DNA of 64,000 nt from Polydactylus sextarius (Eukaryota; Chordata; Actinopteri; Polynemidae): positions 14,166,629 to 14,230,628 of the forward strand of contig CM028910.1 in NCBI GenBank assembly GCA_016801845.1, in the 5' to 3' direction. This document shows, piece after piece, positions 1 to 10,334 of the stretch. A program made the position numbers and the translations under genes. Below the pieces are notes generated by a model that worked only from the letters and a program-made list of their open reading frames with translations, made no database searches and was not told where the DNA came from. Each line of letters opens with the position of its first letter. Position 1 is the first letter of the stretch.

Positions 1-1838
1 TAAAAACTGTGACACGTTGAATGACGAGCAACTGAAATATCCATGTTTAGTGGAAACAATAAAAAGATGTTTTATGTACACTACAATACCTCCATAACAT
101 AAGGTAGCTTAACGAAAGGCTGATCTGAACTTTTGAAATAACAAAAAAAAAAAAAAAAAACGAGACAGACAAAAAGAGAAGAGAGAAATGAACTGACTGA
201 CAAAACGAGAATCTAAAGTGTGAAGAGGAGAGAGGCTTGATGGGCAGCAGATTCACAGTTAGCCACAGTAGGTCACAGTTGAGATTTCAATCTGCAGCAT
301 TTAGGTTCCAGCCTGCAGACAGCCACACAAACCATTTTGGATCAAAACAATAAAACAACTGGAGAGAAAAAAAACATAAAAAAAACACATACAAGAAAGA
401 GGACAGTTTTTAAAGTTCTGATGGCATAGCTCAGAGGAAGCTGTCACTGGAGCGACCTTACTTTGTTCCCCAGTGGCATGGCTTAAAAAAGAGGGGGTTA
501 TTATAGGGTTCGGCAAGCCCAGACAACTTCAACAGCACAACACTTTTTCAGACAGCTTTACCCACAGCTAACACTTTCTACAAGAAGATGACCTGAACTG
601 CGCAGAGCTGCACGCTCTGATTTTATTTCTCCATGTTGCCCCGTGCAGCGCACATTCTTTTAACAGGAAGCGGGGACAGAAAGCAGCTCAGCTCAGCTCA
701 ACTTTTACCAGTGTGGATCACACTGAATGTAGTACCTAGCCAACTCTTACATTCTCACAGCAAAGTGCAGGTGAAGCTTCATCACTTCAGCTTACTATAC
801 ATCTACAATCACAGCTTACTAGAAAACCCAGGGGAAAACCAGTCCCTGGTGATTGCCAAATCCATTTAAGGCCTTTCTAGGCATCATCGTGCCTGTACCA
901 CTACAACTCATTAAACAGTCAAATCGTCTAATCGACCTGTTTGATTAAGAGTAACACAGGAATATGCCATCATAACCTGTCCTTGTGCTCTCTCAGTGAT
1001 GACAAATATTCATAGCTAAAAGGTCAACATATAAAGAAAAACAAATATAGCACTCTGTAGACTCCACATTAGAGTCATACTTCCTATTAAACCCTTGTGA
1101 GCCCTCTTTTTAATAAAGTGATTGACCTACAGTCAACGGGGGAGCACACACTCAGAGCTAATCTCTAGGAGCAACGGAAACTCTGTTGCAAAATGCAATA
1201 TGGCTGTTACCAATTAAGACTTGTGCATCTGAGACACAGTAGTCCCTTTGCATGCAGTAAGTACCAAGACTAAATGCCAAAAAGCCACCGTTATTGGGTA
1301 GTCACCAAAACATGTTTAAGACCTAATGCAAACTAGCATCATCACTGTTATGGCATCAGAAGACTTTGTCTAGGGAAAGAACCTCTTACTTTTTAAAAGT
1401 TTAATGATTTAAAATGTTCTGACACAGAACAATAAATTAATTTTAACAATCACATCTAATCTCTCCTTTGACACAAATGCACACAACCTTAGAAATCCAT
1501 GTCTCCGTACCAATTCCACTGTAAAGCTTATAAAAACACTCATACCAGCTCATATCAAACTAGTTCACATGTGTTAAACTGCTGCCTGGTGGGTAAAGCT
1601 GTCTGTCGGCCAATGAGGAAACTGGGCACTGAGGAAGTGATGGTTGTTCTGTAGGGAGCTGGGAAAGGGCTCTATTTTTAAAACATTTCACATAATAATC
1701 AATCCAATGTGTCAAAGGAATATAACTGCTCCTGAAACGGTGACAAACATCCCCCCGCAAACACCCATATCAAGTCCCCTAAATATCCTGCAGACCACAT
1801 AGGGGGGCAGAAGGCGCTGGTGTGACAACAGTTGATCA
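1..1838 (-). other. Probable BEND5 3' UTR and downstream flank
   Basis: No coding sequence is recognised. The stretch follows the BEND5 stop codon in the direction of transcription, so its upper part is presumably 3' UTR. It contains an 18-base A run at 143-160 and only short chance reading frames. How far the UTR extends cannot be read from the sequence. Confidence 0.5.
622..627 (-). terminator. Candidate BEND5 polyadenylation signal
   Basis: TTTATT on the plus strand reads AATAAA on the minus strand, about 1.2 kb past the BEND5 stop. It is the only exact AATAAA I noticed on this strand between the stop and the window edge. Use of the site is inference. Confidence 0.3.
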
Positions 1839-2035
1839 CTACATGCCATCGTAGGTGAAGTTCTCCATCTTGACTGTCTGTCTGATGAGCAGCTTGGACT
1901 CCCGCCGCTCCTCATTCTTGATGGACTTGTTGATGTCCATTATCTTTTCACAAATGTATTTGTTCACTTTGGATAATCTCTGCGTAATCTCTGCACTGTC
2001 GGCTGTCTCTTGAGACACTCTGTCGTAGAGACACT
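1839..2035 (-). CDS. bend5: BEND5 coding exon 6 (BEN domain end, stop codon)
   Basis: Last coding exon, 197 nt. The G from exon 5 completes a Glu codon and the exon encodes residues 388-452 followed by TAG at 1841-1839. It contains ECLYDRVSQETAD, RLSKVNKYICEKIMDINKS and NEERRESK, matching the end of the vertebrate BEN domain and tail. The last residues, LLIRQTVKMENFTYDGM, are longer than or different from the mammalian tail as I remember it. The acceptor is TTCTCTAG above 2035. The intron to exon 5 is only about 233 bp, the shortest in the gene. Confidence 0.93.
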
Positions 2036-2268
2036 CTAGAGAAGGAGTGAACGTTAGCAGTCAGACTACAATTCATCAAAAACAAAATCTTGATCTTTGC
2101 CTTTTAATTAAAAATATGAAATGATTAAAAGGTTTGAAAAATAACTTGGTCTGTACCTGGTGCTTCCCACTTGTCTCAGCTTACAAGATGTCCTTCAGAA
2201 CAAGGTTTCAACTTTCTCACCATTTTGATTTTATGGGTTTAAGTCTGAAGCTGAAATAGGAAACTTAC

Positions 2269-2482
2269 CTCTGACAATTTTCAGCTTGCTGGGTGACAGT
2301 GGAGGTTTGGGCAGGGCATCTTTCTTCTTTTTGGTGGCCACGCCTGTGACACTACGGTTTTTAAGGGTTTCTGTTCCCCAGATCATTACAGCCAGGTTCT
2401 TTGTGAACTTGGAGTCTCCCTGGGTTCGCTGCAGCTGGTGCCACTTTTCCTCCTCTACCCAGATTCCACCCCCGAGGTGTAC
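2269..2482 (-). CDS. bend5: BEND5 coding exon 5 (BEN domain, first part)
   Basis: 214-nt exon encoding residues 317-387 plus one base. It begins the BEN domain: VHLGGGIWVEEEKWHQLQ, then DSKFTKNLAVMIWG, then LKNRSVTGVATKKKKD and PLSPSKLKIVRE. BEN domains are helical modules that bind DNA or mediate protein contacts, and NLAVMIWG with the following LKNRSVTG is characteristic of BEND5. The acceptor CTCCACAG lies above 2482 and the consensus GTAAGT donor below 2269. No premature stop or shift is visible. Confidence 0.94.
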
Positions 2483-4664
2483 CTGTGGAGAGGAGAGGTG
2501 TTAACACCACTGCGCACAAAACATTTAAATTGTAAATCTCAAGCCTGCTTAAGATAAAAAGATATATCCAGTGTTGTCATTTACATGATTCAGTTTAAAA
2601 ACAACTAAACTGAAAGGCTGATACATTTCAGAAGATAATCCACTGCCCATCATATTCACCCGTGGTGGTTTGACAGAAACAAGTAAAATCAACTTTTTAA
2701 ATCAGGTTTAAGCCACATTTTTTTTGATGTGCTTTTGAGATTTTGGTCATTCTGAGCTATATACTTTAACCAGTCACTTGATGTCTGGATCTGAAGTTAC
2801 TCACAGTGGCCTGACACTGAAGGAGTCCTACCCAGGAGAAGCCTTAATACAGTGATGACAACAGCAGCGAACAGACCGAGACGCCTAGCAGCAGAAACTG
2901 ATACACTATATATTTAATAACTCACCTTTGACCAGTATCAGGCAAATGAGAGAAACAAACTTATCTTAATATATTTTGATAAATTACCATATTTACTTGT
3001 GAAATCAAAGTCAATTGTACATTTTGTCCCTTTGTGATGATACTGACCATCATGCCCTGACATGTTTGTTTAGTTTGCTGTGGAGTCATCCAAGTGGGTG
3101 TAAAACCCTCTGTTTCTAAATTAATCTCAGTAAACATATACAGTTGTAAAACAACACAACTTTATCCAGCTCCTGCTTTAATCAAATTACAAATCCCAAG
3201 AAACACCACTCTGACCAACTAGGAAACGTAAATAAGCTCAGGCCATTGGCTGCTTGTAGCCTGGATTACCTTCACCATGAATTTAGCCTGTAGCTGTCTA
3301 CACACTGTCGCCACACGTTGCATAAGCTTGCACCAAACACTCCAAGCCGATTGCCAGCGAAGGCAGACTGCCCTGGTCTTCTAGGTGAGCTAATGCAGCA
3401 GGGGTCATATGTGACTCCCTTTCCCTTCTTTGCTCTCTTATCACTGTAAAGTCTTTAGGCGAGCATCCAAAAGGCTTTTCCCTGTGCAGCTAATGTACTT
3501 TAGGCCCCAGGCCAGCAGACAAGCTTTTTACTGCCCTCAAGTTAGACAAGATTGTTTTCATCCTCCCTCCCCGTTGCTCTCGTTTATCTCTCTCTCCCTC
3601 CATCTCTCCTCCCCCCATTTTCTACCTCTCCTACCCCCCCTTTGCACTCTCACTAGGGCTAACCTGTCAGTCACTTTAAATTCCTCTCGTGCAAATAATT
3701 AATATGGGGTCCCTGATGTAGGAGAGTTCTAATTTGCAAGTGTTCTTCACGCTTGAAGTGGCTGCAGGGCCCAGAGCTTGTAGTACCAATTCCCCCCCTG
3801 TCATCAGAGACAGGACGCTGGTTGAGTTACAGCGGTGGGGGGAGTAAAGAACCCTAACAGGCTAATAAACACTGATGATGCTGGCTGGGCTTGCAGGAAC
3901 AATAATAATCTTCTCAACCTTGTTTACCTGCTAGGGTAGGGCAGCCAGGGGGAAAGGACTGATCAGCTATGACGGCGTGCTCCCGAGTTCACCGGTGTTA
4001 AGAGGAAATACAGCATTTCCTACAAAATCAGTGTACCTCCCACGGTCAAACACAGGCACAGAGCCAGATTTACAGAGAGAGAACTGAAGGGTTTAGTACT
4101 CTCAAAGGTGACAGGGGTTATGGGGATTATCTACGAGTGATGGTTTAAAGGCTCTATCTGTAATGAAGCATTTGACAGTATAAATTACAGGTATATTAAA
4201 ATATATAAATGAAGCATTTTAGGTGTTTATCAGATGATCATTATTGAAAACACAGGCCTGTTTCCTGCTGACCAATGCATAACTGAACAAAACTAACAGG
4301 CCCTTAGCAGTATCTGAAAACATTAGATTGATATGTTGTCTGTTGGACTGTGTTAAAAAATTGTCATAATTTTTTTGATTGATGGCACCTTTCACTCACT
4401 GTGTTTGGAACTGAAGCACTGGTTTGTTTACATTTGGATGAATGATTTTGCCTTCAAGAATAAATGTCAGAAAAAGATGAAGGAGATGAGAACAGACAGG
4501 GAACATCACAAAGACCACATGGAGAGTTTGTTTTGCAGACAAACAGGTATGTGATCTGACTGGGAACAACAAAACAAAACAAAACAAAACAGCTAAAAAG
4601 ATGATAATCACACAGCAGCTGGAGGGGCTCATGGAAATCTGGCGGTCTCTGAGTCTTGACTGAC
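2483..4664 (-). other. BEND5 intron 4
   Basis: 2.2-kb intron between exons 4 and 5 with consensus splice ends. It has a pyrimidine-rich stretch at about 3560-3660 and no recognised repeat family, RNA gene or nested reading frame. Confidence 0.85.
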
Positions 4665-4813
4665 CTTCCCATCGTTGCAGGTGTACACTGTTCTAGGTGA
4701 GGGCGAATAGCTGGAACTGGTGTTGGCTTCTTCTCTGCATGTCTCCTGGGCCTCAACAATGGGTTCAACCACTTCAGCCTTGATTGTCTGAGTGCCATTG
4801 TCATGCATAGGCT
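4665..4813 (-). CDS. bend5: BEND5 coding exon 4
   Basis: 149-nt exon encoding residues 267-316. It joins the single G left by exon 3 to begin EPMHDNGTQTIKAE. It contains the family-typical REEANTSSSYSP and ends in DNGK-like CNDGK, matching the mammalian EEANTSSYYP and DNGK segments. The acceptor is TTTCCAG above 4813 and the donor is GTCAGT below 4665. Its end is in phase 0, and exon 5 continues as VHLGGGIW, as expected. This is the linker between the coiled coil and the BEN domain, with no recognised fold. Confidence 0.92.
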
Positions 4814-5598
4814 CTGGAAATACAAAAAAGTTATTTAACCTCACACAGATATGGACAACAAATTGGAAACTTGACATGAGGCCAAAGCCAATCAGTCTAA
4901 TGCCAGTGTAGGTCTACAAAAAATACAGAATGCCCCTAAAACACAACTGAGTACAGTAACGTTGGACAATGTGTGAGTTGTAAACAGCCAGTTGCACTTT
5001 AAATCCTTCAGCACTTGTAACACTTTTCCTCTGGTCTTTGTCACTGGAACAGTGCCCACCCACTTGTTTGTTTGCCTCTCGCCTTGGACCCAGGCCTGTA
5101 CCTCGAGACAGGCAGTTATTTTAGCTCAGTAACTAAGCTGGCTTGGTGACTGACCACACTAAGCTTCAATGTAGCTGATGAGTTTTAATATTGGTCAGAG
5201 CACTTCATTCCCAACCCGACAGCACCCCAGGGTGCTCTAATCTTTAGCCTGTCCATTGCCTGGTCTAGTCAAGCCAGTGGCCAGGCACCTCTATCCACAT
5301 CTACAGTGGTGCTGAGGTTAACACCAGCATCTGGCAAAGCTTGAAATGTGCTGTGCACGGCAGTGACACCACTTTTAATCACAACTATGGTGCACTTTAT
5401 TCTACTTTCTGTACAGGAACTACCAACTGCATGTCATGCAAGGTGGAAGGGGACTGCTCTTTAAATTTCCTCTTTTGTTTCTTCTTTTTCCTCGTATCTA
5501 TAATTATGTTATTACGCAAACATGTGAGATACTGTGTGTGAAACCGGGTTATACTAAATACAGAAAAAAGTACAAATTGCAGCTTTCACCTTTGTAGG

Positions 5599-5759
5599 GT
5601 ATTAATTTGGTAGCATGTCACTGGAATCAATATATTATCAATGTGTTACGACTAATATGTGTAATCAATATAAGACAGCAGATGATGTATTAATTTGGTA
5701 GCATGTCACTGGAATCAATATATTATCAATGTGTTACGACTAATATGTGTAATCAATAT
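5599..5759. repeat. Perfect 73-bp direct repeat (two copies)
   Basis: Bases 5599-5671 and 5687-5759 are identical over 73 bp, separated by 15 bp. They begin GTATTAATTTGGTAGCATG and end GTAATCAATAT. Identity over the full length points to a recent duplication or to an assembly or slippage product. Confidence 0.95.
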
Positions 5760-5773
5760 GTGGCTTATAAAAG

Positions 5774-6162
5774 TCAAGGCTCAGTTAAGGCCTACACTTG
5801 ATCTATCAAAAATACTTCATAGATATTCAAAGTTATACTTAAAAGTAGTAAAGGAGTCAAACACAGCAGACTTTGTACACAACAAACCTGAGGACCCTTG
5901 AAGTGAAGTGACCTAAACTATGTTACATACAGTCTCCCTTTATACACAAACTTTCATCTGCTGTCTTATCTATCCCTGACAACAGTGTTGGGCTGACGCA
6001 ACCTGGTGTAGATTGGTTGCTCTGACCTGACTCTGAACCCTTTTTTTATAAGTCAAACACACTTCTCATGATCCCATTATGTTTGATTTCTTTGGGGTAG
6101 CCTTTTAAAACAAAGTTTTATACTCTGCCAGACACTATTATGTTTTAGCTCCTTCCTGCATT

Positions 6163-6193
<31 letters not shown>

Positions 6194-6690
6194 GGTTACA
6201 TTTTAACACACACATGTTGTGTGTAAGTTGTGTTATACATTGTGGTATCACACATCTGTGCCCTTGTGGTCTTGTTGATCTGTGTTGCCTACATACATAC
6301 ACAACTGTGCCTTTGTGGTCTGTATCTTTCTTATATAGGTAGTAACATCTTGCACACATTTTATTCTATTGAGTGTAGGCTTTAACTGAGCCTTGAGTCA
6401 ATAGTGTCAGTAGCAACACATTTATTACAATAAAACCATCAGCAGCCACATACTGTCTTGGTCATACATACCAGTAGTCAGTTAATACACTAAAGACTCA
6501 GGAGAATCGAATGTGTGCAAGACGTTACTGCTGTATACTGTATAAGGAAGTAACAAGGGTCTATAATATGATTGGTTATGATGCTATGATGCCAACCCAG
6601 ACTGTATATAACACAGTTTAGGTCCACATCACTTGAAGGGTCTTCAGGTTTGTTGAGCACAATAGACTGTGCTGCGTTTGAATCCTGACC
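5774..6690. repeat. Foldback-like set of inverted repeats
   Basis: Three inverted pairs are visible. 5774-5798 pairs with 6372-6396 with one mismatch. About 5855-5936 pairs with about 6599-6688 at roughly 85 percent by eye. About 6323-6360 pairs with 6510-6550. The last two are nested, as in a large imperfect palindrome; the first is not. A (TA)n tract (6165-6193) lies between. It may be a degenerate long-inverted-repeat DNA transposon or MITE. No transposase is visible. Confidence 0.7.
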
Positions 6691-7503
6691 ACTCAGAGTG
6701 CTTTTTTAACTTTAAAGTATTTCTGACACATGACTTTAAGTTTTAAGTTTTCAGCAAAATTGATCTTCTCTATACTTGTGTCACATTCCTGCATAGAGTC
6801 TTTAAAAATCATAAAGTAGCCAGAGCTCCAGACTACTTAACATTTCACTTCTATTCAGACCAACTTGCTTAGTGAGCATGACTCAGTTTCTGTCTAAACC
6901 AATTCATAGACAGATCATTTTTATCAGACTGACACCATATCCTTCTCCTGTTTGAGCATGTTTACACGAAAAAATTGACTCATTCTTACCACAGCTAAGT
7001 GGAGCATCTGCACTCAACTTTGGTCTTGTTTACTTCCACTTAAATTGTTTGCATTAAAAATTTTAGTCACATTTGTTTTTTTTAGCTAAAATTGACATAA
7101 AATCCTTAGAAATTCAAATTTGAGCATCTACAGTTAAAGTCATGTAACATCCATCTCTCCTCCATCTCATCCATTGCCCCAGAAGACTTACTATTACACT
7201 TTGTTTCCTAAATTTGTTTTCTAAACTTTAAAATCACTGCATTGTGTAGGACACGCAGTTTATACTGATAATAAGGTGTCCACACTATTCCCTCCTCCTG
7301 TTACTATAGCTGGTAAATCCCGGGTGTGCAGATGTTACAGTCTTACTAAGATTAAACGTTCTGAGCCTTTGGATCGCAAATTTACTTCTACAGAGGAATT
7401 CACACTTACAGTGTCCACTGATTTGATGTTGTCAGACTGGGACAATTTCTCAAAGTGAGTGATAGTGTTAAAGGTTGTTATGTCCGTGTGTATGTTCTCT
7501 CAC

Positions 7504-7987
7504 CACTGCCCAATCTCATAAGCAGTACGTCTTGCAGCCTCCTGTTGAAGTCCCTCAGTTCTTTGACTTCTGTCAGCAAGCTGCCATATTCCTTCAGCTT
7601 CTTGGCCTGTTGTACCAGCTGCCTGCGGGTTCTCTCCAGCTCCTGCTGCAGCCTCCTCATCTCCTCCTCCTGTTGCCTGTAGCTGTGAACCAGCTCCTCA
7701 TACAAGACTCTAGGAACCACGGCTGCGGCTACCTCAGACACACAATCTGTATCCACCTCCAAATGCTGTTGTTGCTGCTGCTGCTGGTGATGATGTTGCT
7801 GATGCTGTGCCTCCATATCTTCATCTTCATCTTCTGCATCGTCTCCTTCCTCAGCAAGCCGGTCCTCATCCAGATCCTCTTCGCCCTCCATACAGGAGCT
7901 GGCTGCATTTCTTTCCAGGCGAGCCACTACTGCTGCCAGGCTTTTGGAGGAGTTGGAAATGGGACGTCCATGATCCTGAGACAGAGC
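7504..7987 (-). CDS. bend5: BEND5 coding exon 3 (acidic and His/Gln insertion, coiled coil)
   Basis: Largest exon, 484 nt, residues 106-266 plus one base. In order it holds a Ser-rich start with AAVVARLERN (about 124-133), a strongly acidic stretch (about 138-164), a His/Gln tract (about 166-179), and a heptad-rich coiled coil (about 200-262). The coiled coil includes RQQEEEMRRLQQELERTRRQ and RRLQDVLLMRLGSG and is nearly the same as vertebrate BEND5. The acceptor is a pyrimidine-rich stretch ending in CAG above 7987; the donor is GTGAGA below 7504. The acidic plus His/Gln block is longer than in the mammalian protein as I remember it, and the repeat is encoded mainly by CAG/CAA and CAC/CAT codons. 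The coiled coil probably mediates self-association, which is inference from sequence. Confidence 0.93.
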
Positions 7988-8846
7988 CTGAAGAGAAAAA
8001 CAACTGTCAATGTAGGGAATGGACAAGCTAGGGAATTAAATTTGAATTGTAATGACTAGGGAGCTAAAATGTAGATGTGATAAGACAGTGCCATAAATTT
8101 AGAGGGGGAAAATATTGGAATTATTTTAATTATTTTTGCATTTATTTCTGCATCAGTAAGAAAATCCCATATGTGCCAACTAAATATGGTTCCATCCAAC
8201 ACTTAAAAGGCAGAACAGATCTAAAAAAACCACAAAAATAAATCTCAAAATGACATGACAGACAGACTGTAAACAGTTTGTTTTGACTGTGCGGATCTCA
8301 GTAGGAACTGGGAAGAGAGGAGTCACAGAGTTCTTTGATGAGCCGCTCAGAGGATTTGTCTGTGAAAGGGCATCTGTCCAGAGTGCTGAATTTGTGTTAA
8401 TCCAGCATATGGTAAAAATAGCATGGGAGACTCTGGGTGTCATCCAAGTTTATGGTAATGTAACACGACATTATTGACAGAAGGATTTGAATGAATTAAT
8501 ATTGCCGTATATAAAAAATAAAAATAATCAAGAGACATGCTGTCACACATGAACTCATACTTACATAGTGTCAATTTTTTTTTGCCAATACACAATTGTC
8601 ACAATACATGATTGTGAATATTAGTAATTTAAATGTGATACTTAGTTTCTTCATTTGTTATGATATGTCAGTTTATATTATGTATAAGCATAATACATGA
8701 TCACAAGGGAGTGTGATTGTATGACATGACACTGGTGTTACTGTCAGTATAAGCACAAAGAATCCTTTACTCAGTGATAACTCATTTTAATGTGTAAACT
8801 CAGTTCATCTCAAATAAAAAGTACCGTCTAATTTTATTGATCCTAC
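7988..8846 (-). other. BEND5 intron 2
   Basis: AT-rich intron of 859 bp with no recognised internal feature. Confidence 0.85.
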
Positions 8847-8977
8847 CTTTTTATGCCTGAGTGGCATTCTCTCCTCTCCAAAATTGTTCTCAATAGAGTT
8901 TCCTGAATTCTCCATGGACATCTTGGGAATTTTCATCTTCTTTTGCATTATACTATCTTCAAATTCTTCTACTGTAT
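8847..8977 (-). CDS. bend5: BEND5 coding exon 2
   Basis: Second coding exon, 131 nt, encoding residues 62-105. It is too short to stand out as an open reading frame. It was found by looking for the vertebrate BEND5 segment with the signature SIMQKKMKIPK, which is present here, followed by an acidic stretch and MPLRHKK. A TTTCACAG acceptor sits just above 8977 and a GTAGGAT donor just below 8847. With the single base carried over from exon 1 it gives exactly 44 codons and ends in phase 0, which exon 3 requires. No domain is assigned; the lysine-rich segment could be a nuclear localisation signal, which is inference. Confidence 0.9.
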
Positions 8978-10150
8978 CTGTGAAATGCAGAAAAAAAACT
9001 CATAAAGTTTCAAAAAAAAAAAAAAAAAAAAAAAAAGTTAAGGTGATTTTTCATAAAACGTGACAGTACCTACAGAACTCTTTCATCCATTTGTCTACTC
9101 GAGCCGAGGGCGTTTTTGTCTCTTCATTCTGCTAAATTTAACTAACTTTAACTGTATTAGACTGGAAGTAAAATGAAACTATATAGATAAGTGAGGTATA
9201 AATCATCCACAACGCTTTAACATTAGCGACGTTGTGAAGCTGCTGGGCAGGTCGGACCGCTCCTGCATCCCAGACTGCTCAGATTCAGGGATTAGTGATG
9301 TAGCTTGTTAAAAGATCGAGCCCAGAAAAAAAAAAACAACAACTGTGTTTAGATGAATCAAACGATAAACACATAACTTTAATTTACACACTTCAGTGCA
9401 TTAACATCACGCACTGTCATGATCCAGCCATGATACTGGCATGTTACCGACGACAGGTAGTTTTCTGGTGTGTGTGTGTGTGTGTGGACGGCGATGACTG
9501 CAGAGCCGCATCCCGTCTGTGCCATTAAACCAATACATAAACCAGCTAACAAGCTAACCGCAAACCACCCCTAAACATCGTGCTAGCGTCTCGAAAACAT
9601 GTGAAAAATCTGTACAGACGTGATAATAGAGTAACCACGGGCTGTCATGTGTGTTTTAATGTTTTAACAGCTCCGCGTCCGCACGCATTTAACTAGCACG
9701 TCGATGCTAACATGCTAACGCGGAACGAATACACTTCTAGCTAGCAGACGCTAGGTACATGTTGTAAACAACCGATGTGACTGGCTAACGTTTCATGCCA
9801 CGTATTTAGCGAAACAACCAGCGCTACTCAAGCGAAACGAGAGAGCTAACTGACGGGAAACAACGCGGCGAGTGTAATAATCAGTAAAACACAGACGACG
9901 AGGTGATGACTACCTACCAAACTTATCTTAGCATATATAACTAGCATATCCAGTTAGCCACAGACGAGGACGTTGTTGTGGCTATCGGTGTCAGACTCCA
10001 GCTGATCACGTCCTGACAGATCGGACAAAAAATACGACCTGCTTGGACACATCTCCGAGTTCCGCGCACATCGACGACACTTTATCAGGCGGAGAGAGAG
10101 AAATAACACTAAAATAATAAAGAATCTAATGTGCCAGGAAGGCAACTTAC
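8978..10150 (-). other. BEND5 intron 1
   Basis: Intron of 1173 bp. A 25-base A run lies at 9012-9036. The part from about 9.1 kb to exon 1 is unusually rich in CpG for this window and has a short (TG)n at about 9470-9486. Confidence 0.85.
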
Positions 10151-10334
10151 CTGCAAGGGCAAGGATCTGAGCTTCGCACGGCTGGCCTGCGCTGCCATTC
10201 TCTTCAGTTCTGTGAACCAGATACACCTTCTGATTATCAAAATCTGTTTTGTGCAGAGGTCTGAAATCTTCCACATTTGAAACGGGTAACGCGTAGCACA
10301 TATCGTCTTCAAAGAATCTAACAAAAGCATACAT
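9090..10334. promoter_or_regulatory. CpG-rich region over BEND5 exon 1 and intron 1
   Basis: CpG dinucleotides are frequent here (for example 9220-9270, 9480-9500 and 9570-9910) while most of the window is CpG-poor. The region ends around exon 1. This looks like the CpG island of the BEND5 promoter, displaced into the gene body. Exact limits need a computed CpG ratio. A promoter role is inference. Confidence 0.5.
10151..10334 (-). CDS. bend5: BEND5 coding exon 1 (start codon, N-terminus)
   Basis: First coding exon of BEN domain-containing protein 5. It starts with ATG at 10334 and encodes residues 1-61 plus one base of codon 62. The protein starts MYAFVRFFEDDMCYALPVSN, which closely follows the vertebrate BEND5 N-terminus as I remember it, and DFDNQKVY and AQILALA further in are also family-typical. 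The exon ends at a consensus GTAAGT donor directly below 10151. The leftover G pairs with the first two bases of exon 2 to make an Asp codon, so the phase is consistent. BEND5 is described as a nuclear BEN-domain DNA-binding transcriptional repressor; this exon precedes both the coiled coil and the BEN domain. The start matches the conserved family start. The 5' UTR and transcription start lie above 10334 but cannot be placed from the sequence. Confidence 0.93.

Larger units (their letters stand above)
4814..7503 (-). other. BEND5 intron 3
   Basis: 2.7-kb intron between exons 3 and 4. Much of 5.6-6.7 kb is made of direct and inverted repeats annotated separately. No coding exon is recognised. 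Confidence 0.85.

Noticed and set aside
9954..10150. Extension of the BEND5 first frame beyond the donor
   Set aside because: The sequence after LALAG diverges from BEND5 exactly at a GTAAGT donor, and exon 2 restores the family sequence in phase, so this part is intron.
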